Positions 15,417 through 24,961 of a stretch of DNA of 33,474 bases are shown piece after piece. Each line of letters opens with the position of its first letter. Within the stretch, counting starts at the first letter, position 1. The DNA is taken from positions 1-33,474 of the forward strand of contig NZ_JACLAX010000024.1 of NCBI RefSeq assembly GCF_014230355.1. The letters are read 5' to 3'. This DNA comes from Novosphingobium piscinae (lineage in GTDB: Bacteria > Pseudomonadota > Alphaproteobacteria > Sphingomonadales > Sphingomonadaceae). The translations under genes and the position numbers were made by a program. The notes under the pieces are model-generated. The model saw only the letters and a list, made by a program, of their open reading frames with translations, was not told where the DNA came from and did not search any database.

Positions 15417-16396
15417 GCAGTGCAGTCCCCGCAGGAATCGAACCGTTCCTGGCAAGCGCCGGCTGGGCCGACGCGGTGATCGAGCCCCTGCCGGGCGATG
15501 CCTCGTTCCGGCGCTACTTCCGCATCCGCAAGGGCGACAGCACGACGATGCTGATGTACGCGCCGCCGCCACAAGAGGACCCCGCGCCGTTCCTGCGCGC
15601 GGCGCGCTGGCTGGACGATGCCGGGCTGCGGCCGCCGCGGATCGTTGCCGAGCAGGCGGCCGACGGTCTGGTCCTGCTGGAAGACTTCGGCGAGGTGCGC
15701 ATGCGCGACTACCTCGATTCCTGGCCCCAGGACGAACCCGAGGTCTATGCCGCGGCGATCGATACGCTGACCGCGCTGCACCGCGTTCCGCCCGGGCCGT
15801 TCACCGCCTATGGACTGTCCGAATACCAGCGCGAGGTGAAGCTGTTCGTCGACTGGTTCTGTCCGGCGCGCAACCTCTACGTCGACGGCAAGGGCTGGGC
15901 CGAGGCCTGGGACGAGGTGCTGACCCCGCTGCTCGGCCGGCAGCGTCCTGGCGTCACCGTGCTGCGCGATTATCACGCCGAGAACATCATGCTGCTCGGT
16001 AGCCTGCATCGGCAGGGCCTGCTCGACTTTCAGGACGCGCTGGTGGGCCATCCGGCCTATGACCTCGTCTCACTGCTCCAGGATGCCCGGCGCGATGTCA
16101 GCGAGCAGCTCGAGGCCGAAATGGTGGCGCGCTACCTGCGGGGGCACCCCGATCCGGAAACCTTCGTGGCCGACTATGCCCGGCTCGGGGCCCAGCGGAA
16201 TGCCAAGATCGTCGGCATTTTCGTGCGCTTGTGGAAACGAGATGGCAAGCCGCGCTACCTGGACCTGATCCCGCGCGTCTGGGCCCTGCTCGAGCGCGAC
16301 CTGCAGCATCCCGCGCTGGCCCCGGTGGCGCGCTGGTTCGAGGCCAACATCCCGGCCGACGTGCGCGCGGCCGGCGGCGGGACCTTCGCGGCATGA
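15413..16396 (+). CDS. amgK: N-acetylmuramate/N-acetylglucosamine kinase
   Basis: AmgK phosphorylates MurNAc (and GlcNAc) at the anomeric C1, a step in the peptidoglycan recycling route that bypasses de novo UDP-MurNAc synthesis (known from Pseudomonas putida). The 327-residue protein has the aminoglycoside-phosphotransferase fold: an N-lobe motif GDASFRRYFRI, then LLEDFGEVRMRDYL, the catalytic loop LRDYHAENIM (184-193; D186, H188, N191) and the metal-binding LLDFQDALVGHPAYDL (D205, D208). The very next gene is a MurU-type nucleotidyltransferase, the known partner, which makes the assignment specific within a broad kinase family. ATGA overlap with tsaE sets the start; a frame extension to 15395 is inside tsaE. 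Confidence 0.88.
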   Translation: MSSAVPAGIEPFLASAGWADAVIEPLPGDASFRRYFRIRKGDSTTMLMYAPPPQEDPAPFLRAARWLDDAGLRPPRIVAEQAADGLVLLEDFGEVRMRDYLDSWPQDEPEVYAAAIDTLTALHRVPPGPFTAYGLSEYQREVKLFVDWFCPARNLYVDGKGWAEAWDEVLTPLLGRQRPGVTVLRDYHAENIMLLGSLHRQGLLDFQDALVGHPAYDLVSLLQDARRDVSEQLEAEMVARYLRGHPDPETFVADYARLGAQRNAKIVGIFVRLWKRDGKPRYLDLIPRVWALLERDLQHPALAPVARWFEANIPADVRAAGGGTFAA

Positions 16397-17118
16397 CGCT
16401 GGCCTCCGACAGCGCCATGGTGATGGCCGCGGGCCTCGGGAAGCGCATGCGGCCGCTCACCGCCGCGCGGCCCAAGCCGCTGGTCGCGGTGGCCGGCAAG
16501 CCGCTGATCGACTGGAGTCTAGACCGGCTGGTTGAGGCCGGGATCGGCCGGGCCGTGGTCAACGTGCACTATCTGGCTGACGCGCTCGAGGCCCATCTCG
16601 GTCAGTATGCGCACAACCATCCCGAGCTGGCGATCACCGTCTCGGACGAGCGCGACCTGCTGCTCGAGACTGGTGGCGGGATGATCAAGGCCCAGGGCCT
16701 GCTGCCCGATCCGTTCTTCTGCCTGAACAGCGACACGATCTGGCTCGACGGCCCCAAGAGCGCCTTCGCCGAACTGAGCGACGCCTGGGATCCGGCGCGG
16801 ATGGATGCCCTGCTGCTGGTGGTGCGCCATCCGGTGGCGCACAATTACCAAGGCAAGGGCGATTTCCACCTCGATCCGCTCGGCCGGATCAGCCGCCGCC
16901 GCCCGGGCCGGGTCGCGCCCTACATCTACACCGGCATCCAGCTGGTCGCCCACCGCCTGCTGCGCGAGGCGCCCGCCGGGCCGTTCTCGACCAACCTGCT
17001 GTGGAGCCGGGCGATGGAGGAGGGACGGCTGTTCGGCTGGGTTCATACCGGACAGTGGTTCGAGGTGGGCACGCCCCAGGCGATCCCGCTGACCGAAGCG
17101 CGGCTGGCGCGTGGCTGA
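16393..17118 (+). CDS. murU: N-acetylmuramate-1-phosphate uridylyltransferase
   Basis: MurU converts MurNAc-1-phosphate and UTP to UDP-MurNAc, completing the AmgK-MurU salvage path. The 241-residue protein is a compact sugar-phosphate nucleotidyltransferase: MAAGLGKRMRPLT (11-23) is the pyrophosphorylase signature loop, PKPLV (27-31) and GKPLIDW follow, LLETGGGM (89-96) binds the nucleotide, and NSDTIW (112-117) holds the metal-binding Asp114. The family is shared with glucose-1-phosphate thymidylyl- and mannose-1-phosphate guanylyltransferases, but the short length and pairing with amgK point to MurU. The start is fixed by the ATGA overlap with amgK. The end overlaps the addB GTG by eight bases. 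Confidence 0.88.
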   Translation: MTLASDSAMVMAAGLGKRMRPLTAARPKPLVAVAGKPLIDWSLDRLVEAGIGRAVVNVHYLADALEAHLGQYAHNHPELAITVSDERDLLLETGGGMIKAQGLLPDPFFCLNSDTIWLDGPKSAFAELSDAWDPARMDALLLVVRHPVAHNYQGKGDFHLDPLGRISRRRPGRVAPYIYTGIQLVAHRLLREAPAGPFSTNLLWSRAMEEGRLFGWVHTGQWFEVGTPQAIPLTEARLARG

Positions 17119-20110
17119 ACGCACCGGGCCGCGGGTTTACGCCATTGCCGCGCACCGGGGGTTCGCCGATGCGCTGGTCGCCGGACTGCTGCCCCGCTAT
17201 GCCGAGGATGGGCTCGGGCTGGCCCGGCTGACCCTGCTGCTGCCCAGCCAGCGTGCCGTGCGCACGGTTACCGAGGCTTTCGTCCGCCTGTCCGGGACTG
17301 GTCTGCTGCTGCCGCGCATGGCGGTGGTGGGCGATCTCGACCTTGACGAGACGCTGGGGCCGCTGCTCGATCCGATCGGCTCGGTCGATGTCCCTCCGGC
17401 CGCCGATCCGGTCCGGCGCTGGCTGCGCCTCGCCGCGCTGCTGCAGGTCGAACTGGGCGATGCGGCGCCGCGCGGGCCGGCGCTGCTGCGCCAGGCCTTC
17501 GAGCTGGGCCGCACGATGGATCGCCTGCTGGTCGAAGGGATCGGCCCGGAGGAGCTGCTGGGCGAACGGGTGCTTGGCGTGGTCGGCGATCAGGCCTCCC
17601 ACTGGCAGGGCGCGATCCGCACTTTCGCGCGGGTCCAGGCGCGCTGGCTGGCCGAACTGGATGCGCGCGGCGAGGTCGATGCGCCCACCCGCCGCAACCA
17701 GTTGTTCGAGCTGGCCGCCCGACGCTGGCGCGAGGCGCCGCCGCCGCATCCGGTGGTGGCCGCCGGGGTGACCAGCGCCTCGCCGGCGCTCGCCCGCCTG
17801 CTGCGCATGGTCGCCGACCTGCCGGCTGGTTCGGTGATCCTGCCTGATCTTGACCTCGCGCTCGATCCGGCGGTGTGGGATGCGCTCGGCACGGCCGGCG
17901 CGCCTGCCGCAGCGGACGATCCGCCGATCGGCCGCGACGATGCCGTGACCCACCCGCAGTACCACCTCAAGCTGCTGCTCAACCGCATGGGAGTGAGCCG
18001 TGGCGAGGTCGAGCCCTGGCACCGTGCCGGTCTGGCTGCGGCCGACCCGGCACGCAGCCGCGCGATCTCCAACCTGTTCCTGCCCCCGGCGGCCAGCGCG
18101 CAATGGGTCAGGCTCAAGCCCGACCAGCGCCGCCTCGCCGGGGTACGGCTGATGGAGACCGCCCATCCCGAGGACGAGGCCCAGGCGATCGCCATCCTGA
18201 TTCGCGAGGCGCTCGAGCAGCCCGAGCGGCGGGTCGCCCTGATCACCCCGGACCGCGCCCTCGCGGCGCGGGTGGTGGCGCACCTCGGCCGCTGGAACAT
18301 CGTGGCCGATGACACGGCCGGCCAGCCGCTGCCGATGACCACCGCGGGCCGGCTGCTGTTGCTGCTGGCCGAATTGATGCGCTCCGGCGCGGCCCCGGTC
18401 CCGCTGATCGGGCTGCTGGGCCATCCGTTGGTCGGCCAGGCCGTGCCCGGCTGGGCGGGGGACCGGGCGCAGTGGCTCGACCACGTCCGCCGGCTCGACC
18501 GCGCGCTGCGTGGCCCGCGGCCCGAACCGGGCCTGGGCCATGTCCGCCGCGTGGTTGCCTTGCGTCAGGATCCCGAGTTTACGGCGTGGTGGGACGCGGT
18601 TGAGCGCCAGCTTGCCCCCTTGGTCGAGGACGGTGATCTGCCGCTAGCCTTGGCGCTCGACCGCCTCGCCGCCGCCGCCGAGGGCCTCTCGGGCGGACTT
18701 GCCTGGGCAGGGGGCGATGGTCGCAGTTGCGCGCAGTTCATCGAGCAGACCCGCGGTCCCGCGCGCGAGGTCGGCACCGTGGTCGCGCCGGGTGATCTGG
18801 CCGCGGTGCTGCGTGACGCGATGGAGCGGGTCTCGGTTCGTCCGCTGTGGGGTGGCCATCCACGCGTGGCGATCTATGGCGTGATCGAGGCGCGGATGAG
18901 CCGCGCCGATCTGGTCATCTGCGGCGGTCTGACCGAGGGCACCTGGCCCGGTACCACCGCGCCCGACGCCCTGCTGGCGCCCGCCGTGCTGCGCGCGCTG
19001 GGTGTGCCCGGCGCCGATTTCCGGGTCGGCCTCGCCGCGCACGATCTGGCCGCCGCGCTCGGCGCTCCCGAGGTGGTGCTCAGCCATGCCCGGCGCGATG
19101 CCGCGGGTCCGGTGATCCCGTCGCGATTCGTGCTGCGGGTGCGGGCCATGCTGGGCGAGACCCTGCTGCGCGACCATGCCGAGCACGAAACGGTTCGCCG
19201 TGCCCGCTGGCTCGACGATGCCCCCGCGGATAGCCCCGCCCCGCGCCCGGCGCCGCGCCCCTCGGTGGCCCAGCGCGACGTGCCGCTGGCAGTGACTGCC
19301 CTCGACCCCCTGCGCGGCGATCCCTACCAGTTCTACGCCGCCGAGATCCTCCGCCTCAGACGCTGGGACCCGCTTGACGCGGAACCTTCGGCGGCGTGGA
19401 AGGGGACGGCGGTCCACGCCATTCTCGAGGCATGGCACAAGCAGGGCGGCCCGCTGCGGCCGATCGCTGAGGCCGAGCTGGCGAAGATGAGCGCGCACCC
19501 GCTGGTGCGATGCCTGTGGTGGCCGCGGCTGGAGGCGGGGCTGCAGTGGATCGAGGAGACCATCGCCGAGCAGTCCGCTGCCGGGCGGACGGTGATCGCC
19601 AGCGAAGTGCAGGGACACTGGACCTGGCGCGGGGTCAAGCTCAAGGGCCGGGCCGATCGCATCGACCGCTTGCCCGACGGGACCTTGGCGGTGATCGATT
19701 ACAAGACTGGCAGCCCGCCCAGCGCCCGCCGGGTCGAGCAGGGCTTCGCGCTGCAGCTCGGGCTGATCGGGCTGATGGCGCAGGGCGGGGCTTTCGCCGG
19801 CGTGAGCGGCGAGCCGACCCGGTTCGAGTACTGGTCGCTGGCAAAGTCGAAGGACCGTCCGGAGGGCTTCGGCCAGTGGTCCGAGCCGGTGCTCGAGGGC
19901 CAGAAGAAGTCGGGCCTGCCGCGCGAGGTGTTTCTCGCGACCACGGCCTTCTACCTGACTGACGCGATCGATCGCTGGATCATCGGGGACGAGCCGTTCA
20001 CCGCCAGGCTCAATCCCGATCTGCCGACCTATACAGACTACGACCAGCTGATGCGCCTCGATGAATGGCAGGGCCGCGGCGCCGCGACCGATGGCGAGGT
20101 GGCGCCATGA
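17111..20110 (+). CDS. addB: Double-strand break repair protein AddB (alphaproteobacterial type)
   Basis: AddB is the second subunit of the AddAB helicase-nuclease that resects double-strand breaks and loads RecA. The 999-residue protein has an inactivated UvrD-like N-terminal region without a Walker A motif (LTLLLPSQRAVRTV in its place), a middle region including YGVIEARMSRADLVICGGLTEGTWP, and a C-terminal PD-(D/E)xK nuclease (about 720-990) with GTAVHAILEAWH, GRADRIDRLPDG and the active-site IDYKTG (D863, K865). Only three cysteines occur in the whole protein, so the four-Cys iron-sulfur cluster known from Bacillus AddB is absent. The GTG start overlaps murU by eight bases; the TGA overlaps the addA ATG. 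Confidence 0.93.
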   Translation: MAERTGPRVYAIAAHRGFADALVAGLLPRYAEDGLGLARLTLLLPSQRAVRTVTEAFVRLSGTGLLLPRMAVVGDLDLDETLGPLLDPIGSVDVPPAADPVRRWLRLAALLQVELGDAAPRGPALLRQAFELGRTMDRLLVEGIGPEELLGERVLGVVGDQASHWQGAIRTFARVQARWLAELDARGEVDAPTRRNQLFELAARRWREAPPPHPVVAAGVTSASPALARLLRMVADLPAGSVILPDLDLALDPAVWDALGTAGAPAAADDPPIGRDDAVTHPQYHLKLLLNRMGVSRGEVEPWHRAGLAAADPARSRAISNLFLPPAASAQWVRLKPDQRRLAGVRLMETAHPEDEAQAIAILIREALEQPERRVALITPDRALAARVVAHLGRWNIVADDTAGQPLPMTTAGRLLLLLAELMRSGAAPVPLIGLLGHPLVGQAVPGWAGDRAQWLDHVRRLDRALRGPRPEPGLGHVRRVVALRQDPEFTAWWDAVERQLAPLVEDGDLPLALALDRLAAAAEGLSGGLAWAGGDGRSCAQFIEQTRGPAREVGTVVAPGDLAAVLRDAMERVSVRPLWGGHPRVAIYGVIEARMSRADLVICGGLTEGTWPGTTAPDALLAPAVLRALGVPGADFRVGLAAHDLAAALGAPEVVLSHARRDAAGPVIPSRFVLRVRAMLGETLLRDHAEHETVRRARWLDDAPADSPAPRPAPRPSVAQRDVPLAVTALDPLRGDPYQFYAAEILRLRRWDPLDAEPSAAWKGTAVHAILEAWHKQGGPLRPIAEAELAKMSAHPLVRCLWWPRLEAGLQWIEETIAEQSAAGRTVIASEVQGHWTWRGVKLKGRADRIDRLPDGTLAVIDYKTGSPPSARRVEQGFALQLGLIGLMAQGGAFAGVSGEPTRFEYWSLAKSKDRPEGFGQWSEPVLEGQKKSGLPREVFLATTAFYLTDAIDRWIIGDEPFTARLNPDLPTYTDYDQLMRLDEWQGRGAATDGEVAP

Positions 20111-23100
20111 GCCGGGTCTATCCCTTGCAGGACGATCAGCGGCTGGCGGTCGATCCGCAGGAGACCGTCTGGCTGTCGGCCTCGGCCGGGACCGGCAAGA
20201 CGCAGGTGCTCTCGGCGCGGGTGCTGCGGCTGCTGCTGCAGGACGGGGTGGCACCCGGCCAGATCCTCTGCCTCACCTTCACCAAGGCCGGCGCGGCCGA
20301 GATGGCCACCCGCGTCAACGAAGTGCTGGCCAGCTGGGTGCGGATGCCCGAGACCGAGTTGGCGCTGCAGCTTGGCCATATCGGCGCCCCGATCGACAAG
20401 GCCACGCTGGACCGCGCCCGCACGTTGTTCGCCGCCGTGCTCGACTGTCCCGGCGGTGGGCTGCGGATCAACACGATCCATGCCTTCGCGCAGTGGCTGC
20501 TCGCCGGTTTTCCGGAAGAGGCCGGGCTGGCCCCCGGCACCCGGGCCATGGAGGATCGCGATCGCGTGCTGCTCAGCCGCGAGGTCCTGGCCGATCTGCT
20601 CGTCGCGGCCGAGAACAGCGGCGATGACCTGCTGCTGGCGGCGCTGGCCCGGCTTTCCCGGCGTATGGCGCCAGAGGATGTCGAGCGCTTCCTGATGCGC
20701 TGTGCCGAGTGCCGCGAGGCGTGGTTCGGCCCCGGCAGTTGGGTCCCACCGCTGCGCGATCGGGTCGAGCGGCTGCTGGGCCTGCCCGCCGGGGCGACCC
20801 TGGCCGAGCTGTGCACCGATGCGGCCTTCGACCTGCGCAGCCTCCGCCATTGCATGGATGTCAACGCCGGGTGGAAGGCGGCCACCGGACAGAAAACAGC
20901 CAACGCCATTGGCGATTGGCTGGCACTTGATCCTGAAGCCCGGGGCGCGGGCCTGGCCGATCTGGCCGGCCATTTCCTGAAACAGGATGGTGACCCCAAG
21001 TCGACCAAGAACCTCGACAAGATCGATCCGGCCTATGCCGATCATGCCGCACGGGTGATCGCCAGCATCCGGGCCGCACAAGAGCGCGCCGCGATGCTGG
21101 CGCTGGTGGAATGGCTCACTCCCGCGCTCGAACTCGGCCGCCGCTTCGCGCTCGCCTGGGACGAGGCCAAGCGGCGCGAGGGCCTGATCGATTTCGACGA
21201 CCAGATCCGGCAGGCCGCCGACCTGCTCGGCCGGTCGGAGCTGGCGCAGTGGATCCGCTACAAGCTCGATCGCCGCTTCGATCACATCCTGATCGACGAG
21301 GCGCAGGACACCAATGCCGCCCAGTGGGAGATCATTGGCGCGCTGACCGGCGATTTCTTCGCCGGGATCGGCCAGCGCGCCCCCGAGGTGCTGCGCACCC
21401 TGTTCGTGGTGGGCGATTACAAGCAGGCGATCTTCCGCTTCCAGGGCACCAGCCCGGACAACTTCGAACGCGCCCGGCGCGAAGTGCGCCGGCAGATGAC
21501 CGGGCTGGCCGAGAACGTCGAGCGGCTGCGCGGCGCCGAATCTCCGCGGACCCTGCGCGAACTCGGGTTGGGTCGCAGCTATCGCACCGCGCGGCCGATC
21601 CTCGCCTTCGTCGATGCGGCGATTGCGGCAATCGGGCCCGGCCGGTTTGGCCTCGAGCAGCCGCCCGAACCGCACGTCGGTGAGGCGCGTCCGGGCCAGG
21701 TGTTGCTCTGGCCGCCGGCCGGCGGCGAGGACGACGAAGCCGCCGAACCGCGCGAGGAGGGTGAGGAAACCTGGCTCTCGCGCCCTGATCGTCAGCTGGC
21801 CGACCGCCTCGCGCGCCAGATCGCCGACTGGCTCGATCCGCGCCGCCCGGGCTATCCGCTGCACAAGGGGGGGCATCGCCGTGCCGCGGCCGGGGACATC
21901 ATGATCCTGGTGCGCAAGCGCAAGGAGCTGGCCGGGCTGATCGTCGCCCGGCTCCATGCCCATGGTGTCCCGGTGGCCGGGGTCGACCGGCTGCGGCTTG
22001 GCGCCCCGCTGGCGGTCAAGGACCTCGTCGCAGCGGTGCGTTTCGCGGCCCAGCCGCTCGATGACCTCAATCTTGCGGCGCTGCTGGTCTCGCCGCTGCT
22101 GGGCTGGTCGCAGGACGATCTGCTCAAGCACGGCTATCGCCCGGCAGGCGTGCCGTTGTGGGAGCACCTGCGCCGCTCGCGCGATGCGCGCGTGACAGCG
22201 ACGGTCGATCAACTGGTCGCTCTGCTGGGGCGGGCAGACTACGAGCTGCCGCAGGCTCTGTTGCACTGGCTGCTGGTCGGCCCCTGGCAGGCCCGGCGCA
22301 AGCTGGTGGCGCGGTTGGGCCGTGAGGCGAATGATCCCCTCGACGAACTGCTCAACGCCGCGCACGGCTATGGCACCAGCGAGACCGCCAGCCTGACCGG
22401 TTTCCTCCACTGGTTCGACGCCGGTGATGGCGAATTGAAGCGCGAGGCCGAGGGAGCCGGGGGGTTGGTCCGGGTGATGACGGTCCATGGCTCGAAGGGG
22501 CTGCAGGCCCCGATCGTGATCCTCGCCGATGCCGCCGACGATCCAGACACGAGCAAGGGGCCACCCCTCGAGCTGTCGGAGCCGCGTCCCGCCGGGCTGG
22601 CCGAGGTTTACCATCCCGCCGCGCGCATTCCGCTGCCCACACTGCGCAAGTCGGAAAGCCTGGGGCGCATCGCCGAAGCCGCGGCGGAGGCCCGCGCCGA
22701 GGAGCGTGAGGAGCACTGGCGGCTGCTCTACGTCGCGATGACGCGGGCCGAGGAGGCGCTGTTCGTCACCGGCTCGCTGGCGACGCGCGAGACCGAGCCG
22801 GCGGCGGATTCGTGGTTTGCCCGGCTGGCCGAAGTGGCGGCCGAAGTGGCGCCCGAGCGCGATCCGCTGTGGGGCAGCCGGATTGTCTGGGGCACTCCGC
22901 CCGAGCCGGCGCCGCCCGCCGCGCCGCAGAGCCTCGAGCTTGACCTGCCGGCCCCGCTGCCGGCCTGGCTGATGCGCCCGGTCGGCGCCGAGCCGCGGCC
23001 GCCGCGACCGCTCGCGCCCTCGGCGCTGGGCGAGGACGACAGCGCCGATCCGCCCTATCCGCCCGGCGCCGGCGGCGATGCGGCGCGGCGTGGCACGCTG

Positions 23101-23589
23101 ATCCACCGCCTGCTCGAACGGCTGCCGGAAACGCCCCTGGCCGATCGCGCCGATCAGGCCGCGCGCTGGCTGGCCCGGCATGGGGCCGATCTGGCGGAGC
23201 CTGCCCGCGCCGAGATCGTTGACGCCGCGCTGCGCGTGCTGGGCGAGCCGCGCTGGGCCGAGCTGTTCGCCCCCGGTGCGTTGGCCGAGGTGCCGATCGC
23301 CGCGACCGTCAGCGGGCGCGTGATTGCCGGGACGATCGACCGGCTGGTGGTGACCGCCGAGCGGGTCCGGCTGGTCGACTTCAAGACCACGCGCCGCCCG
23401 CCCGCCACCCTTGCCGAGGTACCCACGGCGATGCTGCGGCAGATGGCCGCCTATGCCGCTGCGCTCGAGGTGACCTTTCCGGACCGCAGCGTGGAGGTCG
23501 CGCTGCTGTTCACCCAGACCCCGGTGCTGCTCGACATCCCGCCCGAGGTACTGACTGCGCACAAGCCGGTCTTCGGCCCAGGCGATTAA
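20107..23589 (+). CDS. addA: Double-strand break repair helicase-nuclease AddA
   Basis: AddA is the motor and nuclease subunit of AddAB, a 3'-5' superfamily 1A helicase. In the 1160-residue protein the Walker A loop is SASAGTGKTQVL (K31), followed by LCLTFTKAGAAEMATRV (motif Ia), HILIDEAQDTNAAQW (Walker B), VGDYKQAIFRFQGT (motif III), VRVMTVHGSKGLQAPIVIL (motif V) and LLYVAMTRAEEALFV (motif VI). The C-terminal PD-(D/E)xK nuclease has GTLIHRLLERLP, GTIDRLV and LVDFKTTR (D1091, K1093). All motor and nuclease residues look intact. The ATG overlaps the addB stop as ATGA; the frame remains open upstream inside addB without similarity. It is the last gene of the overlapping run that starts at divL. 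Confidence 0.95.
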   Translation: MSRVYPLQDDQRLAVDPQETVWLSASAGTGKTQVLSARVLRLLLQDGVAPGQILCLTFTKAGAAEMATRVNEVLASWVRMPETELALQLGHIGAPIDKATLDRARTLFAAVLDCPGGGLRINTIHAFAQWLLAGFPEEAGLAPGTRAMEDRDRVLLSREVLADLLVAAENSGDDLLLAALARLSRRMAPEDVERFLMRCAECREAWFGPGSWVPPLRDRVERLLGLPAGATLAELCTDAAFDLRSLRHCMDVNAGWKAATGQKTANAIGDWLALDPEARGAGLADLAGHFLKQDGDPKSTKNLDKIDPAYADHAARVIASIRAAQERAAMLALVEWLTPALELGRRFALAWDEAKRREGLIDFDDQIRQAADLLGRSELAQWIRYKLDRRFDHILIDEAQDTNAAQWEIIGALTGDFFAGIGQRAPEVLRTLFVVGDYKQAIFRFQGTSPDNFERARREVRRQMTGLAENVERLRGAESPRTLRELGLGRSYRTARPILAFVDAAIAAIGPGRFGLEQPPEPHVGEARPGQVLLWPPAGGEDDEAAEPREEGEETWLSRPDRQLADRLARQIADWLDPRRPGYPLHKGGHRRAAAGDIMILVRKRKELAGLIVARLHAHGVPVAGVDRLRLGAPLAVKDLVAAVRFAAQPLDDLNLAALLVSPLLGWSQDDLLKHGYRPAGVPLWEHLRRSRDARVTATVDQLVALLGRADYELPQALLHWLLVGPWQARRKLVARLGREANDPLDELLNAAHGYGTSETASLTGFLHWFDAGDGELKREAEGAGGLVRVMTVHGSKGLQAPIVILADAADDPDTSKGPPLELSEPRPAGLAEVYHPAARIPLPTLRKSESLGRIAEAAAEARAEEREEHWRLLYVAMTRAEEALFVTGSLATRETEPAADSWFARLAEVAAEVAPERDPLWGSRIVWGTPPEPAPPAAPQSLELDLPAPLPAWLMRPVGAEPRPPRPLAPSALGEDDSADPPYPPGAGGDAARRGTLIHRLLERLPETPLADRADQAARWLARHGADLAEPARAEIVDAALRVLGEPRWAELFAPGALAEVPIAATVSGRVIAGTIDRLVVTAERVRLVDFKTTRRPPATLAEVPTAMLRQMAAYAAALEVTFPDRSVEVALLFTQTPVLLDIPPEVLTAHKPVFGPGD

Positions 23590-23667
23590 TCCTATCGGCA
23601 AAGCCCGGTTGCACGGGACGGGCGAAGGCCTAGATAGGCGGACGAAAGCATTGAGGAGTTTCGTTCC

Positions 23668-23988
23668 ATGTCGACCAAAGCCGTGACCGATGCCAGCTTC
23701 GCTGCCGACGTCCTCCAGTCGGACAAGCCGGTGCTCGTGGACTTCTGGGCCGACTGGTGCGGTCCCTGCAAAATGATCGCCCCCGCACTCGAGGAGATCG
23801 CCGAGGAGCTGGCCGACAAGGTGACGATCGCCAAGGTCGACATCATGGAGAACACCGACACGGCCAGCCAGTTCGGGGTGCAGTCGATCCCGCTGCTGAT
23901 CCTGTTCAAGAACGGCCAGCCGGTGGCGCAGAAGCTCGGTGCCGCGCCGAAGAGCCAGCTCAAGCAGTGGCTGGAAGGCGCGCTCTGA
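23668..23988 (+). CDS. trxA: Thioredoxin
   Basis: The 106-residue protein is a classical thioredoxin 1, the general cytosolic disulfide reductase fed by NADPH through thioredoxin reductase. Active site W30-C31-G32-P33-C34 is followed by KMIAP, and the cis-proline that faces it is P75 (SIPLLILF). The length, the [10 protein letters not shown] block and the C-terminal helix are all standard. The Shine-Dalgarno sequence GAGGAG (about nine bases upstream) is strong. It starts 78 bases after addA. A loose promoter (TTGCAC, 16 bases, TAGATA at 23609-23636) may give it independent transcription; this is weakly supported. Confidence 0.97.
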   Translation: MSTKAVTDASFAADVLQSDKPVLVDFWADWCGPCKMIAPALEEIAEELADKVTIAKVDIMENTDTASQFGVQSIPLLILFKNGQPVAQKLGAAPKSQLKQWLEGAL

Positions 23989-24065
23989 GCCTTGCGGTTA
24001 GCAGCCGAGACGTTGCGAGCCGGCCGCCAGGCGCCTTTACCTTGCCAAACTGCCCGTCCACCAGG

Positions 24066-24104
24066 GGTGCTGTCATCCCGGGGCTTGCCCGGGGTGATGG
24101 CACC
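24066..24104. repeat. Palindromic intergenic hairpin between convergent trxA and IMPase genes
   Basis: Arms starting GGTGCTGTCATCCCGGG and ending CCCGGGGTGATGGCACC match over 14 of 17 positions around a GCTTG loop; one mismatch can form a G-U pair. The CATCCCGGG core recalls common palindromic repeats of alphaproteobacterial intergenic spacers. Between two converging genes it may act as terminator and mRNA 3' end protector. Confidence 0.6.
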
Positions 24105-24154
24105 AGACTGACGTTAGCCGATCCGAACTCCCGTTCGCGCGGTGGTGTCTTGGG

Positions 24155-24961
24155 TCAGCTCAGCGCCGCCATCCGTGCCGCCAGCTCGTCCCATAGCGCC
24201 GGGCTGGCCGCAGCGATCAGCCCCGGCTCCAGATGGCGGTCGACCCGGTAGGGCGATCCATCGGGGCGCGCGGCCTTGCCGCCCGCCTCGTTCACGAACA
24301 GCACGCCGGCTGCATGGTCCCAGGCCAGGGTCCGTTCGAAGATCGACACGTCGTTCTGCCCCAGCACGATCCGCGGATACTGCTCTGCGGCGCAGCGCGG
24401 GATGTCGACCAGGGTGTAGTGCGGGGCGATGTAGGTCTTCAGGCCCGCCCGGCGCTCCGGATTGGCGAACAGCAGCGAGATCGCGGCGATCGGCGGAACT
24501 TCGCCGGTCGTTCGCGCTCGCACCGCCTCGCCGTCCACCCAGGCGCCCTGACCTTGCAAGGCATGGCAGAACCGGCCGGAGAGGCCGTCGAGAATCCACC
24601 CGCCGACCGTCACCCCGCGCTCGGCCAGCGCCACCAGCACGCCGAACGGCGGCTTGCCGGCGGCGAAGTTGTTGGTCCCATCGAGCGGATCGATGATCCA
24701 GCACAGCGCATCGCCCAGCCGGTCGAGCACGGCGGAATCGGCGTGGGCGGCCTCCTCGCCGACGATCACCGCCTCGGGCAGCAGCGCGGCGAGGCCCTCG
24801 GCGAGCATCACCTCGGCTTCGCGGTCGGCGACGGTGACCATGTCATCGGTGGCCTTGGCGATCACCTCGTGCGCGGCGAGCGACTGGTAGCGTGGCAGGA
24901 TCGCGGTGGTGAGGGCCCGGCGCATCACCGCCTCGACCCCGCGGGTCAGGGCCTCGCTCAT
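24155..24961 (-). CDS. Inositol monophosphatase family phosphatase
   Basis: The 268-residue protein has every metal-binding element of the Li+-sensitive phosphatase family: VGEEAA (E69/E70), IIDPLDGTNNFAAG (D91, D94, with G95 and T96) and WDHAAG (D215). Members hydrolyse inositol-1-phosphate, 3'-phosphoadenosine 5'-phosphate, fructose-1,6-bisphosphate or histidinol phosphate; sequence reading cannot choose among these. The ATG overlaps the argJ TGA (ATGA), so the two form a transcription unit, but no direct metabolic link is evident. An ATG further upstream (25015) lies inside argJ and is not the start. Confidence 0.9.
   Translation of the reverse strand: MSEALTRGVEAVMRRALTTAILPRYQSLAAHEVIAKATDDMVTVADREAEVMLAEGLAALLPEAVIVGEEAAHADSAVLDRLGDALCWIIDPLDGTNNFAAGKPPFGVLVALAERGVTVGGWILDGLSGRFCHALQGQGAWVDGEAVRARTTGEVPPIAAISLLFANPERRAGLKTYIAPHYTLVDIPRCAAEQYPRIVLGQNDVSIFERTLAWDHAAGVLFVNEAGGKAARPDGSPYRVDRHLEPGLIAAASPALWDELAARMAALS

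Noticed and set aside
20038..23601. Minus-strand open frame of 1187 codons across addA
   Set aside because: It is the complement of addA in a GC-rich genome; its translation is rich in Arg, Gly, Gln and His with no family motifs, while the plus strand has all AddA motifs.
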